A DNA stretch of 8,612 nt from Methylococcaceae bacterium UBA1147 (GTDB taxonomy: Bacteria > Pseudomonadota > Gammaproteobacteria > Methylococcales > UBA1147): positions 30,606 through 39,217 of the forward strand of contig DBZZ01000062.1 in NCBI GenBank assembly GCA_002311315.1, read 5' to 3'. A program made the position numbers and the translations under genes. Position 1 is the first letter of the stretch; each line of letters starts with the position of its first letter. The notes below the pieces were generated by a model that worked only from the letters and a program-made list of their open reading frames with translations, ran no database searches and was not told the origin of the DNA. Positions 1 through 4,999 of this stretch are shown one piece after another.

Positions 1-113
1 ACCGGATCCGGTTCCCTTTCATACTTACTCACCATTTCCCGCGTTAAAAGAACCACGACCCTCTCTGACCATGGTTGTGTGCATTTAGTTCCCATTCTCT
101 TTGGCTTAGACAT
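1..113 (-). CDS. possible start of an unknown protein, cut by the window edge
   Basis: An ATG at 113 opens a frame of 37 codons that stays open to the left edge, beginning MSKPKRMGTKCTQPWSERV. The piece VVVLLTREMVSKYE has a strand-then-helix pattern that could suit a ribbon-helix-helix DNA-binding protein, but this is only an impression. The ribosome site is weak (AACGGAA). It overlaps in another frame the downstream half of the amber-interrupted ORF at 44-232, and at most one of the two is likely to be coding. Extending the sequence leftwards would settle it. Confidence 0.25.
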   Translation of the reverse strand, partial: MSKPKRMGTKCTQPWSERVVVLLTREMVSKYEREPDP

Positions 114-232
114 TTCCGTTCTTCTACATCAGGTTCACATGCAATAATTTCAGGCGTCTAACCGTGTCGGGGATTAAAACAACAATCCGTGACGAAAGAA
201 ATAGTGAATGTAAGCAATAGAATGGATTTCAT
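44..232 (-). pseudogene. small secreted-peptide ORF with internal amber codon
   Basis: The start at 232 has a strong Shine-Dalgarno (GGAGGG, about 8 bases upstream). The first 18 residues, beginning MKSILLLTFTISF, look like a signal peptide and are followed by a Cys-Cys pair. A TAG at 158-160 ends the ORF after 24 codons. The same frame then runs open for another 37 codons to a TAA at 44-46, with charged, coding-like content (two more Cys; EPDVEERK). I read this as a small exported Cys-containing protein of about 61 residues broken by a nonsense mutation, or as an intact 24-residue peptide. It lies 71 bases downstream of the MORN lipoprotein gene on the same strand and could be cotranscribed with it. 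No family is recognised. A competing ORF in another frame (1-113) makes the downstream half uncertain. Confidence 0.45.
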
Positions 233-263
233 AAGCACTTCCCTCCAGATTGGTTTAACCGAA

Positions 264-306
264 CCGAAACACTTCACATCAATTGGTAGGCACCTTCGTT
301 GTTCTA
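264..306 (-). repeat. MORN-gene 3' flanking element, copy A
   Basis: Read on the minus strand, this stretch begins at the TAG of the MORN lipoprotein gene. It has TAGAACAAC, then TACCAATTGATGTG and GAAGTGTTTCGG. The same order of blocks follows the MORN gene at the right edge of the window (8393-8434), and part of it follows the frameshifted MORN gene (8005-8032). It is therefore a shared 3' flank of this gene family. Its function is unknown. Confidence 0.6.
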
Positions 307-648
307 TTTGACTAACGCACCATTATTGTAAGTCCTAGTTTCGCTGATTTTTTCGTCTTTATCCCACCGAGTCCAAAGTCCATCTTTCTTTCCATCTTTA
401 AAATGTAACTGAAAATCCTTCGCTCCGTCAGTTTTCCATGAAGTCCAAAGTCCATCTTTTTTCCCATCCTTGTAATGTTCCTCTAACTTCTTTTTCCCGT
501 CTTGGTAGTATTTCACGTACTTCCCTGTAAAGGGTTCTTCTGTATTTTTTTCGTACTTCACACCACCCCTATCTTGTAGATACGTAACGTCTTTTTCACA
601 CCCAGTTAAAAGGATTAACAATAAAATGATATAACCAAAGTTTCTCAT
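304..648 (-). CDS. MORN-variant repeat lipoprotein
   Basis: This 114-residue protein starts with a lipoprotein signal peptide: MRN, a hydrophobic stretch, then lipobox LLTGC with the acylated Cys at residue 17. It is therefore expected to be anchored in a membrane facing the periplasm or the outside. After about 25 residues come MORN-variant (MORN_2, PF07661-like) units of about 24 residues with the signature YYQDGKKKLEEHYKDGKKDGLW. The last unit is degenerate and ends TYNNGALVK, like the tails of its paralogs. The ATG at 648 is chosen because it places the signal peptide at the N-terminus; a GTG at 669 would add seven unhelpful residues. A G-rich ribosome site (AGAGGGGG) lies upstream. Such proteins are often annotated as YwqK-family antitoxins, but no partner toxin is visible, so the function is open. 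Confidence 0.88.
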   Translation of the reverse strand: MRNFGYIILLLILLTGCEKDVTYLQDRGGVKYEKNTEEPFTGKYVKYYQDGKKKLEEHYKDGKKDGLWTSWKTDGAKDFQLHFKDGKKDGLWTRWDKDEKISETRTYNNGALVK

Positions 649-658
649 CTCACGACCC

Positions 659-682
659 CCTCTAAACACTTATTATCAGTCG
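659..682 (-). repeat. MORN-gene 3' flanking element, partial copy upstream of the MORN lipoprotein
   Basis: The minus strand reads CGACTGATAATAAGTG and then TTTAGAGG directly upstream of the MORN lipoprotein start. It is nearly identical to the block downstream of the MORN gene at the right edge of the window. Elsewhere this block lies behind MORN genes, so its place here suggests that another MORN gene once lay upstream and was lost. Confidence 0.55.
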
Positions 683-764
683 ACACCCTCTACTTTGAAT
701 TCAATAGTTCAACCCAATTCTAAACAATAATCATAATACGATAACGTTGATTTTATAAATCAAA

Positions 765-836
765 TCAACAAAAAAATGTTATCCCAATCATAAACCCTAA
801 CAATATATACCAAAATTTATTTAAATACGCTTTCAT
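765..836 (-). CDS. 23-residue hydrophobic membrane peptide
   Basis: An ATG at 836 follows a G-rich ribosome site (GGGGGTG, 4 bases upstream). It encodes a 23-residue peptide starting MKAYLNKFWYILLGFMIG and ending in Cys before TGA. A short basic N-terminus followed by one hydrophobic helix fits a single-pass membrane peptide, or a truncated signal peptide. It sits alone in the AT-rich gap between two MORN genes on the same strand. An inverted repeat (GTTGATTT / AAATCAAC, plus-strand 746-769) overlaps its 3' end; no proper T-run follows it on the minus strand, so I do not call a terminator. Apart from this ORF I see nothing else in 683-947. Confidence 0.4.
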   Translation of the reverse strand: MKAYLNKFWYILLGFMIGITFFC

Positions 837-947
837 CTTACACCCCCATGTGAAAATCAATATAGCATTTAACGAAGAATCAACTCATAATGTATTCGAG
901 CTGGGTTAATTACCGTAATCGAGTATTTATCCTTAATGGTGATCTTT

Positions 948-1226
948 TCATTCAATTACCTCTTCATCGTCCTTCCATTTTGTTATATGGAACTCTTTTA
1001 AGCAATCTTTGTTTTTCGTTGCATAACACTCCCATACCCAAACTTTCCAATCCCCGTCTCGTTTCCCATCTTTAAATCCTCCTTCCGAATGTTTTTGCCC
1101 ATCCTCATAGTATTCTGTCCAAATCCCTTGTGGTTTTCCGTCTTTATAGTTGCCCTCTACCATCATATTTCCATTATCCCAGTATTCCGTATATGGCCCG
1201 TCCTCTGTCTCATTTACATTAATCAT
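948..1226 (-). CDS. MORN-variant repeat protein, cytoplasmic
   Basis: This 92-residue protein has no signal peptide. Residues about 10-60 contain two MORN-variant units (YWDNGNMMVEGNYKDG, then YYEDGQKHSEGGFKDG). The C-terminus diverges into a two-Cys segment (WECYATKNKDC) and an acidic tail. I prefer the ATG at 1226 over the in-frame ATG at 1253, because AGAGGA lies about 7 bases upstream of it and the N-terminus then matches the paralogs (a short leader, then a GPYTEYW-type start). It begins 13 bases after the stop of the 81-residue gene, so the two are very likely one transcript. This pair is the only obvious two-gene unit among the MORN genes here. YwqK-family antitoxin is the usual label, but the function is unproven. 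Confidence 0.85.
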   Translation of the reverse strand: MINVNETEDGPYTEYWDNGNMMVEGNYKDGKPQGIWTEYYEDGQKHSEGGFKDGKRDGDWKVWVWECYATKNKDCLKEFHITKWKDDEEVIE

Positions 1227-1239
1227 AATTTTTTCCTCT

Positions 1240-1485
1240 TCAATCTTCACCATCTTTCAGCCTAATTGTAGAATCAATTGCCAGTCGAGTATCGTGATAT
1301 TCATTTGGTAATCCTACTAAATTCCCTTCGCCGTCCTCATATAACTTCAATACCCATTCATCTGCGTCTTCTTCTGTCTTCACACTATCATCATCAACAA
1401 TATACGTTCCATAGTGTTTAACATCTCGTCCATTTTCTCCAAGGTCGTGAAAAATAATACGGTATTTAACTTGAAATATTGCCAT
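1240..1485 (-). CDS. unknown 81-residue protein paired with a MORN gene
   Basis: The frame is open for 81 codons from an ATG at 1485 to TGA at 1240-1242. The protein is acidic and probably soluble. The N-terminal part (MAIFQVKYRIIFHD) looks like a beta strand, followed by YGTYIVDDDSVKTEEDADEW, which resembles a strand and then a helix. The C-terminus ends IDSTIRLKDGED. I recognise no family. Its start lies about 20 bases downstream of the decayed tyrosine recombinase on the same strand, and the MORN gene follows after 13 bases. Its ribosome site is weak (AGGTT). It could be a partner of the MORN protein, but nothing in the sequence proves that. Confidence 0.7.
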   Translation of the reverse strand: MAIFQVKYRIIFHDLGENGRDVKHYGTYIVDDDSVKTEEDADEWVLKLYEDGEGNLVGLPNEYHDTRLAIDSTIRLKDGED

Positions 1486-1505
1486 AGTTTAACCTGATTT
1501 CGGTA

Positions 1506-2092
1506 TTAATTTATCTCCTGTATCTGAATTGGATCAACCATTTTCCCCTGATAGTCTGGATGGACCTCGATGTATCTCTGTGTGGCCTGTAGGTTCTTGT
1601 GACCGACCAAGACCTGAATATCCCGCAACGACCAAAGACACTTTCTTGGATAAGTCAGTGATGACGGTTCTTCGATCCGAAAGACTCAGACCTCCGACGA
1701 GGCCCAATTTCAGATACCCTCTCTGTAACATATTGATTATTTACTGAGATGCCGTGTTCGGAGACCGTTCAGTCGTAACAACATAGGAGGTCTGAACATC
1801 GAAATCCTTCCTCGATTATTCCTGTCCATAGAGTTCTACCAACAATTTTTTCAGTTCTTTGTGGATTGGGATTATCCAACCACCGGATTGCCCCTTCAAA
1901 ACATCATTGTTCAGATGGATTGACTCACCAAGTTCACCTATCGATGAAACCATCATCGATCCTTTCATTCCAGAGATTTCTTTAGACCTCATCCCAAATT
2001 TCATAGAAAGAATATCACTCGATTCCGAAGTGGTATTGTGTAGACCCAAGATACAACAACCTGGTTTCGATTTGGTTCTTGGTCAAAATCAT
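1506..2092 (-). pseudogene. short tyrosine recombinase/integrase, decayed
   Basis: Joined across frames, this reads as a short, catalytic-domain-only tyrosine recombinase of about 195 codons. It starts MILTKNQIET (ATG 2092). TIPLRNRVIFFL lies in a second frame, and GMRSKEISGMKGSMM (with Arg I) and LKGQSGGWIIPIHKEL in a third. RRTVITDLSKK and finally SLRDIQVLVGHKNLQATQRY complete it. The Tyr nucleophile codon is at 1572-1574 and the GHK histidine is intact. Lesions are frameshifts around 2005-2060 and 1632-1645 and in-frame TAA codons at 1816-1818 and 1741-1743. In addition, the usual His of the HxGRRT box is Leu (LSDRRT). It cannot make an active enzyme. The family excises or inserts DNA at short sites, so it marks a former mobile element at this place. 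Confidence 0.85.
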
Positions 2093-2116
2093 CTGATTGT
2101 TTCCCTAACCCCATTT

Positions 2117-2134
2117 TAGTCAACCAATTGACTA
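2117..2134. repeat. 7-bp inverted repeat upstream of the dead integrase
   Basis: TAGTCAA, spacer CCAA, then TTGACTA form a perfect short inverted repeat about 25 bases upstream of the integrase start. It could be an operator, a recombinase arm or core site, or chance in AT-rich DNA. The rest of 2093-2284 shows no gene I can support. Confidence 0.3.
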
Positions 2135-2284
2135 TAAAAGAATATTCTAACCACTGATTTCTATCTACAAACGAGGACAAAAACTTCGCCATAAACTCAA
2201 TGACTTACAGTGACGGAGTAGGAACCCTGTGTTTCATCCCCAGTGTGTATAATCGAGATTGGTGAACTTCTGTTTAACTGAATA

Positions 2285-2962
2285 ATGAATAATAAAATTC
2301 CTACCAACGGTTCCTTTGTTGACTACTATGAAAATGGGCAGAAGAAGTCAGAACGTAACTACAAGGATGGTGAACTAAGTGGTTCTTGGGTTTCATTTTA
2401 TGAAAATGGACAAAAGGAGTGGGAAGGAAATATCAAGGATGGGAAAAAAGACGGGCTTTGGATGGGTTGGGATGAAAAAGGACAGAAACAGTTAGAAGGC
2501 AACTTCATGGATGGTATGGAAAATGGGCTTAGGACTTCTTGGTATGAGAGTGGAACCAAGAAAGAGCAAATAAACTTCAAATATGATTACCCAAACGGAC
2601 TTTGGATTAAATGGCATTCGAATGGAAAACGGGGACGAAAAGGAAACTACAAGGACGGGAAGAAAGAAGGACTTCATACCAATTGGTATGTGAATGGGCA
2701 AAAGCAAGACAAAGGAAACTACAAGGACGGAAAGAAAGAGGGACTTTGGACTAGATGGTATAGGAACGGACAGATGAAATGGGTAGGAAACCACAAGGAC
2801 GGGAAGAAAGAGGGACTTTGGACTAGATATCATGAGAATAGGCAGAAGTTGTGGGAAGGAAACTACAAAAATGGAAAGGAAACTGGACTCTGGACATACT
2901 GCGACGAAGACGGGAATATCACTAAAATCGAAACTTACAAAAATGGTGTATTAGTCCAATAG
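2285..2962 (+). CDS. nine-unit MORN-variant repeat protein
   Basis: This 225-residue protein is built almost wholly of about nine 24-residue MORN-variant units with the pattern W-T-x-W-Y-x-N-G-Q-K-x-x-E-G-N-Y-K-D-G-K-K-E-G-L. It ends in the family tail ETYKNGVLVQ. There is no signal peptide, so it should be cytoplasmic; the repeats are expected to form a stacked beta-hairpin solenoid. The N-terminus (NGSFVDYYENGQK) closely matches that of the MORN gene at 3428. No clear ribosome site precedes the ATG, which is unusual next to its neighbours. Units six to eight are nearly identical in DNA. It is the first gene of a plus-strand cluster with the ABM-fold gene 68 bases downstream. A YwqK-type antitoxin label is possible but unproven. 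Confidence 0.9.
   Translation: MNNKIPTNGSFVDYYENGQKKSERNYKDGELSGSWVSFYENGQKEWEGNIKDGKKDGLWMGWDEKGQKQLEGNFMDGMENGLRTSWYESGTKKEQINFKYDYPNGLWIKWHSNGKRGRKGNYKDGKKEGLHTNWYVNGQKQDKGNYKDGKKEGLWTRWYRNGQMKWVGNHKDGKKEGLWTRYHENRQKLWEGNYKNGKETGLWTYCDEDGNITKIETYKNGVLVQ
2642..2879 (+). repeat. 72-bp tandem repeats inside the MORN gene
   Basis: The block GGAAACTACAAGGACGG recurs at 2642, 2714, 2786 and, more diverged, at 2858, exactly 72 bases apart, followed each time by AAGAAAGA(A/G)GGACTT or a variant. DNA identity is higher here than between the earlier units of the same gene. This indicates recent duplication or gene conversion, and the array could change length by slippage or recombination. Confidence 0.85.
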
Positions 2963-3030
2963 AGCAATTCCGTTACCGTAGAATCGTTTTCAACGAAAAT
3001 AACATTTAATGCTAAAAGAGTAATTAAACC

Positions 3031-3333
3031 ATGTATATAGCGATGAACCGTTTCAAAATTGTTTTAGGCAGAGAAAACGAGTTTGAAATCATTTGGAAAA
3101 ATAGAGAAACCCATTTGGATGATGTGGTTGGTTTCAAAAAGTTCCATTTAGCAAAGGGGAACACAGAAGAGACACATACACTCTATATATCCCATTCCAC
3201 TTGGGGTTCAAAAACAGATTTCATCAACTGGACGAAATCACCAGCATTCCGGTTGGCACATAAAGGAGCAGGAGGACATAGTGATGTCTATATAGGACAT
3301 CCTGTATTTGAGGGTTTTGAAGTCGTTATCTAA
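3031..3333 (+). CDS. antibiotic biosynthesis monooxygenase (ABM)-fold protein, HmoA-like
   Basis: The 100-residue sequence has the full pattern of small ABM-domain, HmoA-like proteins: MYIAMNRFKIVLGRENEFE at the start, then an IIWKNRETHLDD helix, GFKKFHLAKG, HTLYISHSTWGSKTDFINWT, a SPAFRLAHKGAGG helix, and GHPVFEGFEVV at the end. The family folds as a dimeric ferredoxin-like barrel; some members degrade heme or oxidise small aromatics, but many have no known substrate. The heme-degrading role is therefore only a possibility. The length matches the family. The ATG at 3031 gives the characteristic MYIAMNRF start. It sits between two MORN genes on the same strand, with gaps of 68 and 94 bases. 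Its codons look intact, in contrast to the decayed recombinases nearby. Confidence 0.9.
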   Translation: MYIAMNRFKIVLGRENEFEIIWKNRETHLDDVVGFKKFHLAKGNTEETHTLYISHSTWGSKTDFINWTKSPAFRLAHKGAGGHSDVYIGHPVFEGFEVVI

Positions 3334-3427
3334 CCTTCAATTGCAACCCACGAAGAAGTCAAACATCAATCAACTCAGACTCCCCCTATTCAGACCACCA
3401 CATTGAATCCTGATTACAGTATCCGAT

Positions 3428-3931
3428 ATGAGACACGAACCTCCTAGAAACGGTCCCTTTGTTGACTACTATGAGAGTGGACAGAAGAGGTCCGAAGGTA
3501 ACTTCAAAGATGGCAAGCAAGACGGAAATTGGATGGGTTGGTATGAGGACGGGCAGAAGAGTTTAGAAGGAACCGTCATAGATGGTCAGAAGAACGGACT
3601 TCTGACCATGTGGTATCGGAATGGGCAGAAAAGGGTCGAGGGTAAATACACGGGTGGGAAAAAAAACGGGCGTCTAACCCTCTGGTATGAGAGTGGACAC
3701 AAGCAGGGTGAAGGCAATTACAAGGGTGGTCAGAAAGATGGGCATTGGTCCTACTGGTATGACAATGGTCTAAAGAGACATGAACTGAACTACAAGGATA
3801 GCAATCCTGACGGACTTTGGATTTGCTGGGACAAAGAAGGGAGCCTCATCACAACAAAAACCTACAAGAACGGTACATTAGTCAACCAGAAACCTGAGCC
3901 CAAGATGAGTCAATGCGACCTCATGCCCTGA
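3428..3931 (+). CDS. six-unit MORN-variant repeat protein
   Basis: This 167-residue protein has about six 24-residue MORN-variant units, from VDYYESGQKRSEGNFKDG through WYRNGQKRVEGKY and WYDNGLKRHELNYKD. It then has the family tail TKTYKNGTLVN. Unlike its paralogs, it continues about 18 residues past the tail (ending QCDLMP), which suggests loss of the ancestral stop codon. Its N-terminus and underlying DNA closely match the MORN gene at 2285, so the two are recent paralogs. There is no signal peptide, so it is probably cytoplasmic. No good ribosome site precedes the ATG. It is the last gene before a strong terminator at 4024-4052. The molecular function is unknown. Confidence 0.88.
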   Translation: MRHEPPRNGPFVDYYESGQKRSEGNFKDGKQDGNWMGWYEDGQKSLEGTVIDGQKNGLLTMWYRNGQKRVEGKYTGGKKNGRLTLWYESGHKQGEGNYKGGQKDGHWSYWYDNGLKRHELNYKDSNPDGLWICWDKEGSLITTKTYKNGTLVNQKPEPKMSQCDLMP

Positions 3932-4023
3932 TCCAGACCACCACTATGGCCAGAACCAGAAGAAAAGTTGGGGGCCGAACCATCTACAATGACAACATCA
4001 AGAATGGGATGATCCCTTAACCG

Positions 4024-4052
4024 AAAGGACCGGTTCCAAGAACCGGTCCTTT
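4024..4052 (+). terminator. strong intrinsic terminator, possibly bidirectional
   Basis: AAAGGACCGGTT, loop CCAAG, then AACCGGTCCTTT form a perfect 12-bp stem running into a five-T tract (4050-4054). It ends the plus-strand MORN cluster. On the minus strand the same hairpin has a short T-run, so it may also stop transcription from the small peptide ORFs that converge on it. Confidence 0.88.
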
Positions 4053-4070
4053 TTCAGCGTCTAAATTTAA

Positions 4071-4151
4071 TCAACGAATAACGGGTTTTCCAATGTTCCA
4101 TACCACTCATCCTGTCAGCATGACCATACCGAGATAGAGTAGAGATTCCAT
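4071..4151 (-). pseudogene. tiny membrane-peptide paralog with internal TGA
   Basis: An ATG at 4151 has a good ribosome site (GGAG, 8 bases upstream). The frame reads MESLLYLGMVMLTG, then TGA at 4107-4109, then VVWNIGKPVIR and a TGA at 4071-4073. Aligned without gaps to the peptide at 4446-4520 (MEILLYLGIIILMVW...), the internal TGA falls exactly on the tryptophan codon TGG at position 15. This is most simply a TGG-to-TGA nonsense mutation; a 14-residue product would still be made. The shared ME-x-LLYLG start, hydrophobic core, and basic, Pro-containing tail make common descent convincing despite the small size. The ORF reads towards the shared terminator at 4024-4052. No known family is recognised. 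Confidence 0.5.
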
Positions 4152-4190
4152 ATATCTGTCTCCACTGGTTGTTGACGAACACTGCAAAGG

Positions 4191-4295
4191 TCAAGACCGA
4201 CTGATTGATTGTCCTCCCTTACCGATTACCCAGACAAACAGGACCACCGTGAAAAGAACATCCAACACGACTCCTAAAGAAAACAATGACTCCAT
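4191..4295 (-). CDS. 34-residue single-helix membrane peptide
   Basis: An ATG at 4295 opens 34 codons. The product begins MESLFSLGVVLDVLFTVV, carries on hydrophobic through LFVWVIGK, and ends with a polar, basic tail. One transmembrane helix is predicted by eye. The MESL(F/L)(S/Y)LG start is shared with the two flanking tiny ORFs, and the VW near the end of the helix matches too, so the three look like paralogs. The ribosome site is modest (GTGGGG, 4 bases upstream). It lies 39 bases upstream of the TGA-interrupted paralog on the same strand. Possible roles include a type I toxin-like peptide or a small membrane regulator; no antisense RNA was identified. Confidence 0.5.
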   Translation of the reverse strand: MESLFSLGVVLDVLFTVVLFVWVIGKGGQSISRS

Positions 4296-4445
4296 AAAAC
4301 CCCACGGGCTTTCAGTCGGCATCAATTAGAAAGGTGTCGCAAGGAATCGTTCCGTCATTGCCGAAATCAGTAGGGGAAGACCCTCCATAAAAAAGAGAAC
4401 TCCTGCCCAGCCATTCCTCCTTTAGTCCAACAATCTACAAGGTAA

Positions 4446-4520
4446 TTAGATGGGATTTCCTATTTTCCGAATCACCCACACCATAAGGATTATGATTCCA
4501 AGATAGAGCAAAATTTCCAT
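4446..4520 (-). CDS. 24-residue single-helix membrane peptide
   Basis: An ATG at 4520 with a ribosome site (AAGG, about 8 bases upstream) encodes 24 residues starting MEILLYLGIIILMVWVI and ending in a short basic tail, RKIGNP plus Ile. Nearly all of residues 3-17 are hydrophobic, which predicts one membrane helix. It is the best-preserved member of three related tiny ORFs reading leftwards (4071-4520). The size, hydrophobic core and basic end resemble type I toxin peptides in general form, but I see no sequence match to a named one. Confidence 0.5.
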   Translation of the reverse strand: MEILLYLGIIILMVWVIRKIGNPI

Positions 4521-4660
4521 ATCTATACCTTTTTAGGTTTCGTCCACTGACATAGACATTTCTAACAAATCATAGTTCCATGAATGAATGAAGGTTCCTT
4601 CTAAACAAAAAAGGAATCCGAAAGCACCCGTCAAGTGCCGTTAAAAGACAAACTATCACC

Positions 4661-4816
4661 TTAAAAGTTATACACCTTTCCCCGTAGACGGTTGTTGAGT
4701 TCGCCCCTGACAACACAACGATATGTGGGTGGAAACATGTATTCCCGTGCAAGTCGCAAGCAACGGTCCTCAAACCGAATGGTGTGGGGATATTTGGAGT
4801 CTCTGCGTTTATTCAT
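4661..4816 (-). CDS. possible 51-residue basic protein
   Basis: This frame (ATG 4816, TAA 4661-4663) encodes a basic, coding-like 51-residue sequence beginning MNKRRDSKYPHTIRFEDRC and including LRLAREYMFPPTY. It has no ribosome site of its own. A 15-codon ORF (4809-4856) with a good site (AGGGG, 4 bases upstream of its ATG) starts MSEFLVTEFRIT and ends in TAA overlapping this start. Translation could therefore be coupled, or the two could be one gene split by a frameshift. No family is recognised. Frames on both strands overlap it. This is the only gene-like content I see in 4521-4918. Confidence 0.3.
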   Translation of the reverse strand: MNKRRDSKYPHTIRFEDRCLRLAREYMFPPTYRCVVRGELNNRLRGKVYNF

Positions 4817-4862
4817 CACAGGTGATACGAAATTCGGTCACTAAGAACTCACTCATAATTCC

Positions 4863-4902
4863 CCTGGAGCTAATCCAGGCACATCTCCCGCATCACACGG
4901 GA
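4863..4902 (+). promoter_or_regulatory. two small hairpins upstream of the 56-residue membrane protein gene
   Basis: CCTGGA-GCTAA-TCCAGG (4863-4879) and TCCCG-CATCACA-CGGGA (4886-4902) are adjacent perfect stem-loops 95-135 bases upstream of the start at 4996. They could be part of a structured leader. They match no riboswitch class that I recognise, and they could equally fold in a minus-strand transcript. Confidence 0.35.
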
Positions 4903-4918
4903 TAGATCACAGAAGTTC

Positions 4919-4999
4919 ATGGAATCATCTACTACACCGGCAGGATGTTTGGGTGTAATGTTGCTTGTAGATCAGAGGACGTGTAGGGAAGGCTTATGA
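4919..4999 (+). CDS. possible 26-residue leader peptide overlapping the next start
   Basis: An ATG at 4919 runs for 26 codons (beginning MESSTTPAGCLGVMLLVDQR) and stops at TGA 4997-4999. That stop overlaps the ATG of the next gene as ATGA, the arrangement typical of translational coupling. The ribosome site is weak (AGAAG). It may be a regulatory upstream ORF or chance. Confidence 0.28.
   Translation: MESSTTPAGCLGVMLLVDQRTCREGL

Noticed and set aside
1..12. 12-bp palindrome ACCGGATCCGGT at the left edge, possibly half of a terminator
   Set aside because: It lies at the window edge with no T-run visible on either strand, so its role cannot be judged.
253..259. GTTTAAC and nearby motifs as an integron attC recombination site, given the cassette-like small genes
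   Set aside because: The matching second core and the folded, palindromic body of an attC site are absent, and the other copies of the MORN flank lack the core.
890..1075. Plus-strand open frame opposite the MORN gene
   Set aside because: It is the antisense of a well-supported MORN gene and has no ribosome site or family features.
2398..2833. Minus-strand frames opposite the nine-unit MORN gene
   Set aside because: They are low-complexity reflections of the 72-bp repeats.
3946..4020. 24-codon plus-strand ORF whose end (TIYNDNIKNG) vaguely recalls a MORN tail
   Set aside because: It has no ribosome site and the similarity is too short to separate from chance.
4326..4388. 20-codon minus-strand ORF (MEGLPLLISAMTERF) as a fourth tiny peptide
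   Set aside because: It begins with ME and lies between the paralogs but has no LG motif or continuous hydrophobic helix, and an AGGAGG-preceded ATG nearby uses another frame.
4570..4905. Longer frames on both strands in this gap (minus 4570-4773, plus 4723-4905)
   Set aside because: They overlap each other, lack ribosome sites and resemble no family.
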